Assembly (NCBI RefSeq): GCF_002259585.1
Contig: NZ_MWWS01000009.1
Span: forward strand, 1 to 64,000
Direction of reading: 5' to 3'
DNA length: 64,000 bases
From: Bombiscardovia coagulans
GTDB lineage: Bacteria > Actinomycetota > Actinomycetes > Actinomycetales > Bifidobacteriaceae
The position numbers and the translations under genes are program-made. The notes under the pieces were generated by a model. The model saw only the letters and a list, made by a program, of their open reading frames with translations, searched no databases and was not told the DNA's origin. Below, piece by piece: positions 18,228 through 27,662 of the stretch (its first letter is position 1; every line of letters begins with the position of its first letter).

Positions 18228-19889
18228 CTACTTCTTAGTTGAAGAAGCCATCCAATACACAGGATAATTCTGCCAACTCATTGTGAAATCCTTAGTCTGC
18301 TGAGACGCAACGCCAGTTCTATTGAGATAGTAGAGCGGAATTCCTGGCAGATCTCTCAACAGGATACCTTGCGCTTTGGCGTACAATTTATTAGCTTCTG
18401 AATCAGTCGATGCTCGAGCAGATTGCTTAATGACTTCATCGAATTCTGGGTTCTTATAGTCCGTGTCATTTGCTCCCTTGCCGTCAGCAGCGTCCGAGGC
18501 ATAGATAGGCTTAAGATAATTTTCAACAGAGGGATAATCAGGAGTCCATCCGGCATGGAAGGCACCTGTCATCTTACGAGCAGTGATGTTTTCACGGTAT
18601 TCCTGGAAGGTTGGAACAGGCACGTCTTCAGCCTTGAGTCCAAGGTTAGTTTGAACCATATTGGCAATAGCTTTGTAGACTGACTTAAAACTACTCTCAT
18701 CGGCATTGTAAGAAAAGGTCAGCTTGGCATCCGCAGGCATAGGTGCAATTTTATTGGCTTCTTCCCAAAGTTCCTTTGCTTTCTTCGGATTGTATTTGAT
18801 ATTATCAGCGTTCTCCAAATCTGTAGTGTACCCAGGAATAGTCGGTGCTGAATAAGCAGCAGCAGGAGAAGCGGTTCCATTGAGCACTTTCTTGCAGATA
18901 GCTTCACGGTCAATAGACATAGAAATGGCTTGACGGCGGAGAATACCTTCCTTATCTTCTTTAAAATGATCGAGTTGTGAGGGGATTGAAACAGCAGCAA
19001 TACTTGAACCAGGTTTGTTGAACGCCTGAACATTTGAGTCACTGGTAAATGTTTTGCTTGCTGACGCTGGAACATTTTCCATCACGTCCAAATTACCTGC
19101 CTGAATATCCGCATATGCAGCGTCAGAAGAGGTATACATCCGGAAGGTTATTCCGCCATTTCTGGGCTTAAATTGACCCTTGTAGTCTGGGTTTTTGACT
19201 AACTGGATTGACTTATTGTGCTCCCAAGACTTGAACTTATATGGGCCATTGCCAATAGGGTGCTCACCAAACGCCTTGGGGTCCTTATAGAAGACCTCTG
19301 GAAGTGGAGAAAAGGCATCGTATCCAACCTTAACAGGGAATACTGAATCCGCTTGCGACAAATCAACAATGAACGTATGGTCATCAACCACCTTGAGCCC
19401 CTCTAATTGAGCATCAGGTGCAACATGAGGATCTTGCAGTGCGTCGTACCCTTTAATCATTGAAAAGAAACTTGCGTTCTTCTGCGCATTTGCTAGATTG
19501 GCAGTGTAGCTCCAGGCTTTTGTAAAAGTTGATGCTGTTACCTCAGTACCATCGGTAAACTTCCACCCACTTTTGATTTTAATAGTGTACTGGGTTCGGT
19601 CAGCATTTGATGTGATAGAGTCAGCTACCTCATTAACAGACTTACCATCTGGTGTAACACCTACTAACTTAGAAAACATCATAGAACCGGGTCTACCGCC
19701 GCCTCGTTCAATCGTGTCACCTGGAATCAAAGAATTTTGCGGCTCTGTATTAAAAGCTGTAATAATCGCATCAGAGTCTGTCTGGGCGGATGATTGTTGA
19801 CCACTTGAAGAACTTCCACAAGCACCCAGAGACAGGACGACACCTAAAATAACCGCTGCTGACATTACCTTTTGCTTTGTATTCTTCAA
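18228..19889 (-). CDS. oppA: Peptide ABC transporter substrate-binding lipoprotein (copy 4)
   Basis: This is the most divergent of the four OppA-type paralogues. The frame is open from ATG 19922, but the best ribosome site (GAGGAG) precedes a TTG at 19889 by about 7 nt. Starting there gives MKNTKQKVMSAAVILGVVLS and lipobox LGAC, a normal lipoprotein signal, and 553 residues. Shared blocks include TIKIKSGWKFTDGTEVTAS, SWEHNKSIQLVKNPDYKG and RRQAISMSIDREAI. It is the 5'-most gene of the opp region, 200 bp after xerC, with a 15-bp palindrome in its upstream region. Confidence 0.88.
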   Translation of the reverse strand: MKNTKQKVMSAAVILGVVLSLGACGSSSSGQQSSAQTDSDAIITAFNTEPQNSLIPGDTIERGGGRPGSMMFSKLVGVTPDGKSVNEVADSITSNADRTQYTIKIKSGWKFTDGTEVTASTFTKAWSYTANLANAQKNASFFSMIKGYDALQDPHVAPDAQLEGLKVVDDHTFIVDLSQADSVFPVKVGYDAFSPLPEVFYKDPKAFGEHPIGNGPYKFKSWEHNKSIQLVKNPDYKGQFKPRNGGITFRMYTSSDAAYADIQAGNLDVMENVPASASKTFTSDSNVQAFNKPGSSIAAVSIPSQLDHFKEDKEGILRRQAISMSIDREAICKKVLNGTASPAAAYSAPTIPGYTTDLENADNIKYNPKKAKELWEEANKIAPMPADAKLTFSYNADESSFKSVYKAIANMVQTNLGLKAEDVPVPTFQEYRENITARKMTGAFHAGWTPDYPSVENYLKPIYASDAADGKGANDTDYKNPEFDEVIKQSARASTDSEANKLYAKAQGILLRDLPGIPLYYLNRTGVASQQTKDFTMSWQNYPVYWMASSTKK

Positions 19890-20036
19890 AACGAAACTCC
19901 TCGTGTCCTCTATGCTCTTCATAACTACTTAACATCGACGCAAATCTGCCAATAAGTGAGATTCACAACCTCCTTGATAGATCCATGAATGTAAGAGTAC
20001 ATACTATGCACATAGCAGTGCGAAAAGAAGGAAAGT

Positions 20037-20051
20037 GTCCACTAAGTGGAC
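20037..20051. promoter_or_regulatory. Perfect 15-bp palindrome, candidate operator
   Basis: gtccactaagtggac is a 7+1+7 perfect palindrome in the spacer between xerC and substrate-binding copy 4, about 150 bp upstream of the latter. It may be an operator for the opp region or a small terminator after xerC. There is no T run, which makes the terminator reading weaker. Confidence 0.3.
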
Positions 20052-20094
20052 GGTATAATGAAATAACTCATCTCATCGATTTACCTGCTACAGC

Positions 20095-21075
20095 TTAGGC
20101 TCTTGGAAATGATAAATCATAACGCTCTCTGAGTTGGTCAATGGACACATGAGTGTATCTCTGAGTGGTTCTCAGCGAAGAATGTCCAAGCATCTCTTGG
20201 ACCTCTCGTAAGTCTGCTCCCCCATCGAGTAGATGAGTTGCCGCAGAATGGCGCAGCGCATGTGGAGAGATAGAAGGCAAATTGGCCTCTTGAGCTAATT
20301 GATGAACTACTTGTCTTACCTGTCGTTGTCCAATTCTGCGACCATGTGCTCCCAAGAAGAGTGCTCGTTCGACCTGAACACCACCTGTAGTTTGTTTCTC
20401 ATGGACCAATACTGGTCGCCCTTCACTCACCCAAGCTTCCACAGCCTTCAACGCCGGCACACCAAAAGGCACCACTCGTTCTTTGGATCCCTTGCCCATA
20501 ACTCTGACTGTACGGTTGTCACTATCCCAACTATCTAGATCTAAAGCAGTAAGTTCAGCCACACGTATGCCAGTTGCATACAAAAGCTCAACCATAGCTC
20601 GATTACGCAAGGCTAGGGCAGTTTTTTGAACGCAAGAATGTTTCTTTTCCACTGTACTAAGGTTTTTGTGATCTGTATCTTGTTTTTGCCGATACTCACT
20701 ACTGGCAGTATCCATCAGCTGGACAGCCTGGTCTTCGCTCAAAACTTGAGGTAGGTACTCGGGAATATGTGGGGTCGCTAAGGTAGCTGCGGGATCGTGA
20801 TCGATAAGGCCTCGATCATAGAGAAAGGCAAAGAACCTTCTTATAGACACACTTTTGCGCGCTAGTGTGGACCTTGAATGACTCTTACTTTCATGCGCCA
20901 TCCACGAGCGCAAATCTTCGATGCGGACATGAGTCAAACTATCTACGCCACGCAGGTCCATCAGGTGAAGAAACTCATCTACATCAGCACGGTAGGCTCG
21001 TACAGTGTTGTCGCTCAAACCCATTACTCGATTCAAGTACTGGCAGAATGCCAACAACTCACTCTCAAATCTCAC
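20095..21075 (-). CDS. xerC: Tyrosine recombinase XerC
   Basis: This is an integrase-family recombinase with an N-terminal SAM-like domain (FCQYLNRVMGLSDNTVRAYRAD) and a C-terminal catalytic domain with Arg in ATGIRVAEL, HALRHSAATH, LGHSS and the nucleophile Tyr in TQRYTHV. The frame is open to 21183, but GTG at 21075 has GAAGGAAAG 9 nt upstream and begins just before the conserved domain; this gives 326 residues. About 30 extra, Lys/Gln-rich residues sit before the first catalytic Arg. A second Xer gene at 28.6 kb lies in the scp block and is the XerD candidate, so this one is taken as XerC, the partner in chromosome dimer resolution. Confidence 0.85.
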   Translation of the reverse strand: MRFESELLAFCQYLNRVMGLSDNTVRAYRADVDEFLHLMDLRGVDSLTHVRIEDLRSWMAHESKSHSRSTLARKSVSIRRFFAFLYDRGLIDHDPAATLATPHIPEYLPQVLSEDQAVQLMDTASSEYRQKQDTDHKNLSTVEKKHSCVQKTALALRNRAMVELLYATGIRVAELTALDLDSWDSDNRTVRVMGKGSKERVVPFGVPALKAVEAWVSEGRPVLVHEKQTTGGVQVERALFLGAHGRRIGQRQVRQVVHQLAQEANLPSISPHALRHSAATHLLDGGADLREVQEMLGHSSLRTTQRYTHVSIDQLRERYDLSFPRA

Positions 21076-21177
21076 TTTGGTAACCTTTCCTTCGCCACCG
21101 TAAATCCTGCACCCTTGAATCGTAATTCCTCTGATGACCGTAGACCGTACCATACTAGTTAGCAGTAAAGGAGCACT

Positions 21178-21453
21178 ATGCAATTACCTCTACATATTCC
21201 GGTTGGCGCTAGGATTGTGGTTCGAACTTTGGCAGGCGTAGACGAGACTGACCACCGTATGAAATATAACGACTATATCGGTCATGTTCACAGCTGGAAC
21301 AGACATGTCCTGGTTTTAAACCGAGACCCGGCAGCAAATGGAAGCCGTCCCGCTGAAACTGTTACCATCGATGCCAAGAACATAGTGAAACTGAAACCTG
21401 TCCCAGAGCGCACGTTCCCCAAAAGTTACCAGCCTGATACTTCTAAGAATTGA
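21178..21453 (+). CDS. Small SH3-like protein of unknown function
   Basis: This is a 91-residue protein with a good ribosome site (AAAGGAG 6 nt before ATG). The opening PVGARIVVRT, a central GHVHSWNRHVLVLNRD and the close IVKLKPVPERTFPK resemble the SH3-like N-terminal domain found in Rv0428c-type acetyltransferases, where the same strand pattern ends in KxVPxR. No acetyltransferase domain follows. It is divergent from xerC, and its last 28 bp overlap the convergent tyrA 3' end. Function is unknown; a small conserved bifidobacterial protein is the likely reading. Confidence 0.7.
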   Translation: MQLPLHIPVGARIVVRTLAGVDETDHRMKYNDYIGHVHSWNRHVLVLNRDPAANGSRPAETVTIDAKNIVKLKPVPERTFPKSYQPDTSKN

Positions 21454-22514
21454 GCCTGATGAGTCGTCAGAAAACGAACTATTTGCTGTCCCTTACCAGC
21501 AGATTCTAACAGCTCAGCTTGCCAGTTACCGTCACTGACATCAAGCAATCCCAATGATGCATTGTCAGCCGGCAGTTCTAGGTGTGCCTGAGCTGCTCTA
21601 TAGTTCCTGTAGGGCTGGGCTGACGCGAAAAAGGCTGTTAATCTCTGACAGGCTTCATGTACATGTACTTCCGATTGATCAGCTGCCAATAACAGTTGTG
21701 CCTGTTGGCTTAGAACCAAGGATATATCATTGAGCAATTGACTAACATGTTGGGCATTTTCCTCGACCATAGCTTGAGTGCGTGCAGGATCTGTAAGGGA
21801 CACACGCGTCATGTCCCTCCACGAACCGGCCGCTAATGCACCGGCAATCTGCCTATCGGATGAAGCAGACAGTAGAGCCGCAAGGGCTGTTGCCACAACA
21901 TGTGGTACATGTGAAATCAGTGCTACGCTACGGTCATGTGTTTCATCATCAATACAGATGAAACGGTTTCCTAACCCTTGAGTGACTACGTCCGCCACAG
22001 TCAAAAACCTGCTCAAGTCTGTGTGGTCATCAACACAGAGGGCCCAGAGCGCATCTCGAAACAAAGATGCATCCGAACATTCAAATCCGGACAGTTCATT
22101 GCCAGTCATTGGATGGCCTCCAATATACTGACGTGCAAGACCCGCATCGACCACCGACTTGCGCAGTGGTTCTTTTACACTGCCCACATCTATCAGCGTT
22201 GTCGTTTCAGGTAACACTGCTCCTAAACGAGAAAGTACATGAGACATAGCCTTAAGAGGAGTCGCCAAGACCAATACATCCGGCTTACCTAGGGCTAGAT
22301 TCTCGATAGTATCAACGGTGTGTATGCCAACTGAATGCGCAGCTTCATAAAGACTCTCGTCAATATCCCAGGCAACAACATAACGGCCGCGTTCAACCAA
22401 TCGTCTCGCTAGAGAACCGCCAATTAGTCCCAATCCTGCGACGGCAATTTTGTGGGCGGAAGTAAGTATTGGTGTTGCTGGCCTAGCTGATAGAGATTGT
22501 GTATTATCTACCAC
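21426..22514 (-). CDS. tyrA: Prephenate dehydrogenase
   Basis: This 362-residue enzyme has a Rossmann NAD(P) motif GLGLIGGSLARRL near the start, GSVKEPL and the GGHPMTGNE block with the conserved substrate-binding histidine. It converts prephenate to 4-hydroxyphenylpyruvate in tyrosine synthesis. It overlaps the upstream pheA by 7 bp, so the two are cotranscribed and probably coupled. No ACT domain is evident in the C-terminal part. Confidence 0.9.
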   Translation of the reverse strand: MVDNTQSLSARPATPILTSAHKIAVAGLGLIGGSLARRLVERGRYVVAWDIDESLYEAAHSVGIHTVDTIENLALGKPDVLVLATPLKAMSHVLSRLGAVLPETTTLIDVGSVKEPLRKSVVDAGLARQYIGGHPMTGNELSGFECSDASLFRDALWALCVDDHTDLSRFLTVADVVTQGLGNRFICIDDETHDRSVALISHVPHVVATALAALLSASSDRQIAGALAAGSWRDMTRVSLTDPARTQAMVEENAQHVSQLLNDISLVLSQQAQLLLAADQSEVHVHEACQRLTAFFASAQPYRNYRAAQAHLELPADNASLGLLDVSDGNWQAELLESAGKGQQIVRFLTTHQAQFLEVSGW

Positions 22515-23521
22515 AAAAGTTCCTTCCTTGCCCGCCCCGAAAAATTATCATCGGTGCCATGTCCTGTATCTGTCATTCCGCCCACTGGTAGCATCCACTG
22601 ATCAACAGGTGGGTTAGCACGTGGTGTTCGTGGAAACACGGCTAACGTCTTAACCCATACACCCCGATCGATGACGTCTACGATAAGCCGTTTAAGTTCC
22701 GCCTCCCAAGGAGCAGCATCTACAGTCATAATAAAGCTGTATGTTCCGTCATGCCCTTTGATTGGTCGAGACATAAAAGAGGTCATATTGAGTCCAGCAT
22801 CCCTAACTCGGTCAAGAAGGTTTGCTAACACACCCGCCCCTGTTTGAAGTGGTATGAACGCGATGACCGATTCAAAAGCTGGCAACCTGTTTTCACTCCG
22901 AATCCGGCTCGCACATTTTTGGACGAGCTCTTTTACCTGATCGCGTTGGGCTAGTAGTAAAAAGTCTGTATGTGCTGCCTGAAAGTCTTGCACCGCCTCT
23001 TGCAAAGTATCTAAACCATAGAGCGGGCCACAGATGGAGGGCCCCAACCCCACCTGATTGATCGCGAGATCCCTACAAGCTGCTGCATTAGAAGAGGCAG
23101 CTACTGGTCGTAACTGATGCTTGTGAATAAAGCCGCTACACTGAGCCAAACCGTGAGCGTGGGCACGAATTTCAGTCAACTCTGCGTGGTCAGGACGGAC
23201 AAAAGCATCAAAAACAATATCAAGGCTCAGCTTGCAGAAGCCAGCAACTTTCCTTGCGTCTACAAGTGCATCCATATTCGGCACGACAGTGCCTTCAACA
23301 TTATTCTCCCAAGCTAGCACGCCCCAGCCGTGACCCTGCTCGACGCAGTCGACGATAGTTTTCGCACGTTCTACAGCCTTTAACTCGCACTCGATACCTA
23401 TAGCCTCGCTGATAATTGTTTGCCCTTGTACGGCAGCTTCCTGAGTAAAGGTGCCTTGAGGACCTAGGTAGTATAAGGTTGCCTGCTGAACCTCACTTGT
23501 ATTTGTACTTCGATTCATCAC
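22508..23521 (-). CDS. pheA: Prephenate dehydratase
   Basis: This 337-residue protein opens with LYYLGPQGTFTQEAA, the classical dehydratase N-terminus, and has NNVEGTVVPNMDAL as the substrate-site block. A C-terminal ACT domain (about residues 215-295) contains GVLANLLDRVRDAGLNMTSF and SRPIKGHDGTYSF, the ESRP-like region that binds phenylalanine for feedback inhibition in this family. It makes phenylpyruvate from prephenate. There is no chorismate mutase domain. It is the first gene of the pheA-tyrA pair. Confidence 0.92.
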   Translation of the reverse strand: MMNRSTNTSEVQQATLYYLGPQGTFTQEAAVQGQTIISEAIGIECELKAVERAKTIVDCVEQGHGWGVLAWENNVEGTVVPNMDALVDARKVAGFCKLSLDIVFDAFVRPDHAELTEIRAHAHGLAQCSGFIHKHQLRPVAASSNAAACRDLAINQVGLGPSICGPLYGLDTLQEAVQDFQAAHTDFLLLAQRDQVKELVQKCASRIRSENRLPAFESVIAFIPLQTGAGVLANLLDRVRDAGLNMTSFMSRPIKGHDGTYSFIMTVDAAPWEAELKRLIVDVIDRGVWVKTLAVFPRTPRANPPVDQWMLPVGGMTDTGHGTDDNFSGRARKELLW

Positions 23522-23583
23522 AGCTCCTGCATACCGCGATTGATCTGATGCTCGCTTGCCGTATCGAATGAATGCTTAATCAT

Positions 23584-23991
23584 TTACTTATCCAGACCTA
23601 GCCAGCGGCTTGGTAGGATTAACAAACAAACTTGCACAAGGAGTGAACCACAGAGCCAGATAATGCCAGCATGTTGATCAACAAATGTAGTAAACGCCGG
23701 ACTCCACACAGGTATCAACACGTCTCCCCCAGGACCTTTACCCATCAGTAGCCAAAGTGCACTCGAAGATCCAATAATGTGTAACCCTATACCGATAGCT
23801 CCAACTACTGAGCGAGCCCAATATGCGCTTGAGGTCAGCAACAGAAAGGCGATGATAATCCCGTATGGAAACACTTGTGTTGCACCAAGACGGTGTACGA
23901 GCGTACCAGCGATACCACTGAGACCTCCCAAAAGTAGTACCCCTATATAAGCGGCATAATGACTAGTCTTGGGCTTCCTTGTTTCACTCAT
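23584..23991 (-). CDS. Hypothetical four-helix membrane protein
   Basis: I do not recognise this protein. From ATG 23991 it has 135 residues, with a short charged N-terminus (MSETRKPKTSH) and four hydrophobic segments (VLLLGGLSGIAG, IIIAFLLLTSSAYW, GIGLHIIGSSSALWLLM, IIWLCGSLLVQVCLLIL). An upstream in-frame ATG at 24021 is possible; neither start has a good ribosome site. Small actinobacterial proteins with this layout are common and mostly uncharacterised. It lies between typA and pheA on the same strand, after a terminator. Confidence 0.65.
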   Translation of the reverse strand: MSETRKPKTSHYAAYIGVLLLGGLSGIAGTLVHRLGATQVFPYGIIIAFLLLTSSAYWARSVVGAIGIGLHIIGSSSALWLLMGKGPGGDVLIPVWSPAFTTFVDQHAGIIWLCGSLLVQVCLLILPSRWLGLDK

Positions 23992-24065
23992 AGGCCTAGC
24001 ATATCGCCATCCGCCAACCATAAGATCTTGGTAATTCCAGTCAGTAGTTGTTGATACGAGAACGC

Positions 24066-24117
24066 AAAAAACTGCCTATTTTCTCTTAGGCTGGAAAGCC
24101 ATAAGGAAAACAGGCAG
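24066..24117 (-). terminator. Intrinsic terminator of typA
   Basis: On the minus strand a long imperfect stem begins CTGCCTGTTTTCCTTA and closes AGAAAATAGGCAG, followed by TTTTTT (24071-24066). It is the clear end of the typA transcript. Confidence 0.85.
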
Positions 24118-24154
24118 CTCTTGTCTATGAACTCTGACCGCTGGAATCTTACAT

Positions 24155-26083
24155 TTACTGATTCTTTTTATTCGCTCGGCGCTGACGAGCCTTCCACTTG
24201 TACCAAGAATCACGGTCGAGAATAATCTTACGTATTCTGATTGATTCCGGAGTCACTTCCACACATTCATCTTCATTAGCAAAGTCAAGGGACTCTTCCA
24301 AGCTCATTTGAATAGGTGGGGTCAGTGTTTCCAAAACATCAGCGGTGGCAGACCGCATATTGGTCATATGCTTCTCTAGCGTGACATTGATGTCTAAATC
24401 ACCAGGCTTATTGGCCACACCTACAACCTGTCCCTCGTATACCGGCGATTGAGGTCCTACGAAGAAATTGCCGCGAGCCTGCAATTTTTGCATAGCATAG
24501 GGGCTTGCTTTACCAGATCGATCAGAGACCATGGAACCATTTTGACGGGTAGAAATCTCGCCAGCCCAAGGAGCATAACCAGCAGAAATAGAAGAGGAAA
24601 TACCGGTGCCCCGAGTTGCAGAAAGCAAAGCGGTACGGAAACCAATCAAACCACGAGAAGGTACCGTAAATTGCATTCTCACCCAGCCTGAACCATGATT
24701 ACTCATGGAGTCCATGCGACCTTTTCGCTCAGCCATGAGCTGTGTGACTGCGCCCATATACTCTTCAGGTACATCGATGGTATCGCTCTCCATCGGCTCA
24801 TTCAATTTGCCATCTATCATCTGCGTAACAACCTGCGGGCGTCCGACAGTGAGTTCGTATCCCTCACGACGCATCTGCTCGGCTAAAATAGCCAAAGCTA
24901 ATTCACCACGTCCCTGAACTTCCCATGCATCGGGACGTTCTGTAGGGATAACCTTAATGGACACATTACCAATAAGCTCTCGGTCCAACCGGTCTTTGAG
25001 CATGCGTGCCGTAAGCTTGTGGTCCTTACCTTCAGTACCAACCAAAGGAGAATCATTAGTACCGAATGTCATTGAAATAGCAGGTGCATCAACGTGAATG
25101 AGAGGCAAAGGCTGTGGGTTACTAGGATCAACGATTGTTTCACCAATCATAATGTCGTCCACACCAGCGACTGCAACGATGTCTCCAGGGCCCGCTTCTT
25201 CAGCCGGTACTCGGTCCAATCCTTGTGTACGCAAAATCTCTGTCAGTTTGAAATGCTCAACCGAACCATCTACGCGAGAAAGACCATACTGGACACCCTT
25301 TTTTAGGGTTCCATTATAAATACGCACCAGACCCAGACGACCCAAATAATCAGAGGCATCAATATTTGTTACATGTGCCTGCAATGGTGCACCCTCATCG
25401 TATTGTGGAGCAGGAATGTTCTTTAAAATTGCATCGAAAAGTGGCTCTAAATTGTCATTGTCTGGCACATCACCATCAGCTGGCTGATGAACAGAAGCCT
25501 TTCCTGCCTTAGCTGCGCAGTATATAACTGGTAAATCAAGTAGGGAGTCGAGGTCCAGATCGACACCTTCCTCACTGACATCTTGAGCTAAACCGAGTAG
25601 CAAGTCAGTTGATTCAGAAACTACTTCCGAAATTCGTGCATCAGGCCTGTCTGTCTTATTAATAACTAAAATAACCGGCAGCTTTGCTTCCAAAGCTTTA
25701 CGCAAGACAAAACGAGTTTGAGGCAAGGGGCCTTCTGATGCATCAACGAGCAAGACAACACCATCCACCATGGAGATACCGCGCTCAACTTCACCACCGA
25801 AATCAGCGTGCCCCGGAGTATCAACAACATTTATAGTGATACCATCAGGCTCATCCAACTCTTCTGCAACAGGACCTGTATACTTGACAGCAGTATTCTT
25901 AGCGAGAATAGTGATGCCCTTTTCGCGTTCCAAGTCGTTTGAATCCATCACCCGATCTGGCACTTCTTCACGCTCAGAGAAGACATGCGACTGCTGCAGC
26001 ATGGCATTTACCAGGGTTGTTTTACCGTGATCCACATGAGCCACGATTGCTACATTACGAATATCTCCACGTACCGCCATCAA
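24155..26083 (-). CDS. typA: Ribosome-associated GTPase TypA/BipA
   Basis: This 642-residue translational GTPase has the G1 motif AHVDHGKTT, the DTPGHADFGGEVERG switch region and NKTDRPDAR, then domains matching EF-G II, III and V and the BipA-specific C-terminal part with GRGELALAILAEQMRREGYE and RGLIGFRTALLSATRGTG. It acts on the ribosome in stress and cold adaptation and in large-subunit assembly in studied bacteria. It starts at tandem ATGs at 26083. It follows scpB by 135 bp on the same strand and ends at a strong terminator. Confidence 0.95.
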   Translation of the reverse strand: MMAVRGDIRNVAIVAHVDHGKTTLVNAMLQQSHVFSEREEVPDRVMDSNDLEREKGITILAKNTAVKYTGPVAEELDEPDGITINVVDTPGHADFGGEVERGISMVDGVVLLVDASEGPLPQTRFVLRKALEAKLPVILVINKTDRPDARISEVVSESTDLLLGLAQDVSEEGVDLDLDSLLDLPVIYCAAKAGKASVHQPADGDVPDNDNLEPLFDAILKNIPAPQYDEGAPLQAHVTNIDASDYLGRLGLVRIYNGTLKKGVQYGLSRVDGSVEHFKLTEILRTQGLDRVPAEEAGPGDIVAVAGVDDIMIGETIVDPSNPQPLPLIHVDAPAISMTFGTNDSPLVGTEGKDHKLTARMLKDRLDRELIGNVSIKVIPTERPDAWEVQGRGELALAILAEQMRREGYELTVGRPQVVTQMIDGKLNEPMESDTIDVPEEYMGAVTQLMAERKGRMDSMSNHGSGWVRMQFTVPSRGLIGFRTALLSATRGTGISSSISAGYAPWAGEISTRQNGSMVSDRSGKASPYAMQKLQARGNFFVGPQSPVYEGQVVGVANKPGDLDINVTLEKHMTNMRSATADVLETLTPPIQMSLEESLDFANEDECVEVTPESIRIRKIILDRDSWYKWKARQRRANKKNQ

Positions 26084-26218
26084 AACCTCATTCTCATAAA
26101 CTGCTCAATAAGTTAGCAGATAAACCTTCATCATAATACTTGTATAAGCTGACAGTTCAGTTCCCACTACTGTCTATGGGTGTCATCGTTCCAGATGCTA
26201 TCTCTCTACCCAGCGCAT

Positions 26219-26863
26219 CTATCTCAGTATATCTTCTTGCAGGTGCTGGCTTATTTCGGTAACAGCCATATCCTCTTCCGGCAGGAAGGGAGCCAATGAA
26301 GGAAGCTGATCGACTGAATCGATACCCATTTTCTCTAAAAACAATGGGGTCGTCGTTAGCAAAGACGCCCGCGTTTCATGATCTAGGCCATCCTCCCGAA
26401 TCAGCCCACGCACAAGCAGCGTGCGAATAACACCATCTGAGTTAACTCCTCGTATACCAGCCACTTGTGCGCGTGTGACTGGCTGCCGATACGCCACAAT
26501 AGCCAAAGACTCAAGGGCCGCCTGACTCAGACGGCTACTTTGGGGATCAGTAATAAAACTGGCAACGATGTCCTGGTAGGCAGCATCACTGGCAAAGAGC
26601 CATCCACGAGCAGTATGCTGCAAGCAAAAGCCATGCCCTTCATTGGCGAAGTGTGTAGCTAGTTCAGATAAGCACTCCTCCACGTCCTTCGTGTCAACAC
26701 GTAAAATGCGAGAAAGGTCGGCTGCCTCTTGAGGCTGATCAGCTGCCATGAGTATTGCTTCCAGACACGCACTCAATCCCCCCGGATAATCACTGACTGA
26801 AGGTAAAGACTCTTGTGGAACCTCTACCCCAGTAGAACATTGATCTTGCTCCTGAGCACTCAC
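26219..26863 (-). CDS. scpB: Segregation and condensation protein B
   Basis: This 214-residue winged-helix protein contains SLAIVAYRQPVTRAQVAGIRGVNSDGVIRTLLVRGLI, read in two halves, the diagnostic ScpB second winged helix. It pairs with ScpA and the SMC protein encoded at 51.8-55.5 kb to form the condensin complex that compacts and segregates the chromosome. Its ATG overlaps the scpA stop as ATGA (26860-26863). A 25-residue polar N-terminal tail precedes the conserved domain. Confidence 0.92.
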   Translation of the reverse strand: MSAQEQDQCSTGVEVPQESLPSVSDYPGGLSACLEAILMAADQPQEAADLSRILRVDTKDVEECLSELATHFANEGHGFCLQHTARGWLFASDAAYQDIVASFITDPQSSRLSQAALESLAIVAYRQPVTRAQVAGIRGVNSDGVIRTLLVRGLIREDGLDHETRASLLTTTPLFLEKMGIDSVDQLPSLAPFLPEEDMAVTEISQHLQEDILR

Positions 26864-27660
26864 TCAACATCTCCTTGGCTTACCAGCAGTTCTTCCTCAT
26901 CCGGTCCAGCTGACGCCCAGCGCACATACAAGGGAGCGAAAGGACCTTCTTGTTTATACTGCAAATTTCCCTGGCGGAAAAGAATCAAAACCGTAAGAAA
27001 GCGAGCTACAACTTCCAATGTTGATGACGCATCGCTGATAATCGACGTAAAGGATATGCTTTGTCCGTCTGCTCGAATTAACCGCTGTCGAACTAATTCA
27101 ACTTGCTGCCGTATATCTACTAGTGGCACATGTAACTGTGCTACAGCAACCTTACTAGCTGGTGCATTGGATATAACTTGAGCAGCCATTCGTGCAAGAT
27201 CTTCAGCACTCAGTGTCCACTCTAGCTGCGGTAATAAAACCTGTGCATAAGCGTCTACAGACCCCTTATGAGGGTGAGCAGCCGAGTTTGTCTCTATCTG
27301 AGCACCAAAGCGACTTCCTGCTTCTTTGAAGGCTTTGTACTGCAAGAGACGAGCGAACAGTAGGTCACGCTCGCGCAGTGCTTCCAGGGTCTGGTCATCA
27401 GCAGACGAATGTGAGTAATCTGGCAGCAAAGCAGCACTCTTGGCTTCCACCAAAACCGCAGCGACATCTAAAAAGGAACTCGCTTGATCCATATTTTGTG
27501 CAAGGTCCAGCCCTCGTACATATTCTAAAAATTCATCAGTTATTGACCCTAGAGAAATCTCAGTCAATTCCAAACGCTGATTAGCCAACATGTTCAGAAG
27601 AACGTCGAAGGGCCCCTGATAAGCGTCTATATCTACGTAGAAAGCGTTTGTAGCATTCAC
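26860..27660 (-). CDS. scpA: Segregation and condensation protein A
   Basis: This 266-residue kleisin shows the ScpA N-terminal block YQGPFDVLLNMLANQRLELTEI (shown in part) that binds the SMC neck, and a C-terminal winged helix (VVARFLTVLILFRQGNLQYKQ). The gene follows parA by 2 bp and overlaps scpB, so xerD-parA-scpA-scpB form a chromosome segregation block. SMC lies about 25 kb away in the same window. Confidence 0.93.
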   Translation of the reverse strand: MNATNAFYVDIDAYQGPFDVLLNMLANQRLELTEISLGSITDEFLEYVRGLDLAQNMDQASSFLDVAAVLVEAKSAALLPDYSHSSADDQTLEALRERDLLFARLLQYKAFKEAGSRFGAQIETNSAAHPHKGSVDAYAQVLLPQLEWTLSAEDLARMAAQVISNAPASKVAVAQLHVPLVDIRQQVELVRQRLIRADGQSISFTSIISDASSTLEVVARFLTVLILFRQGNLQYKQEGPFAPLYVRWASAGPDEEELLVSQGDVE

Positions 27661-27662
27661 AG

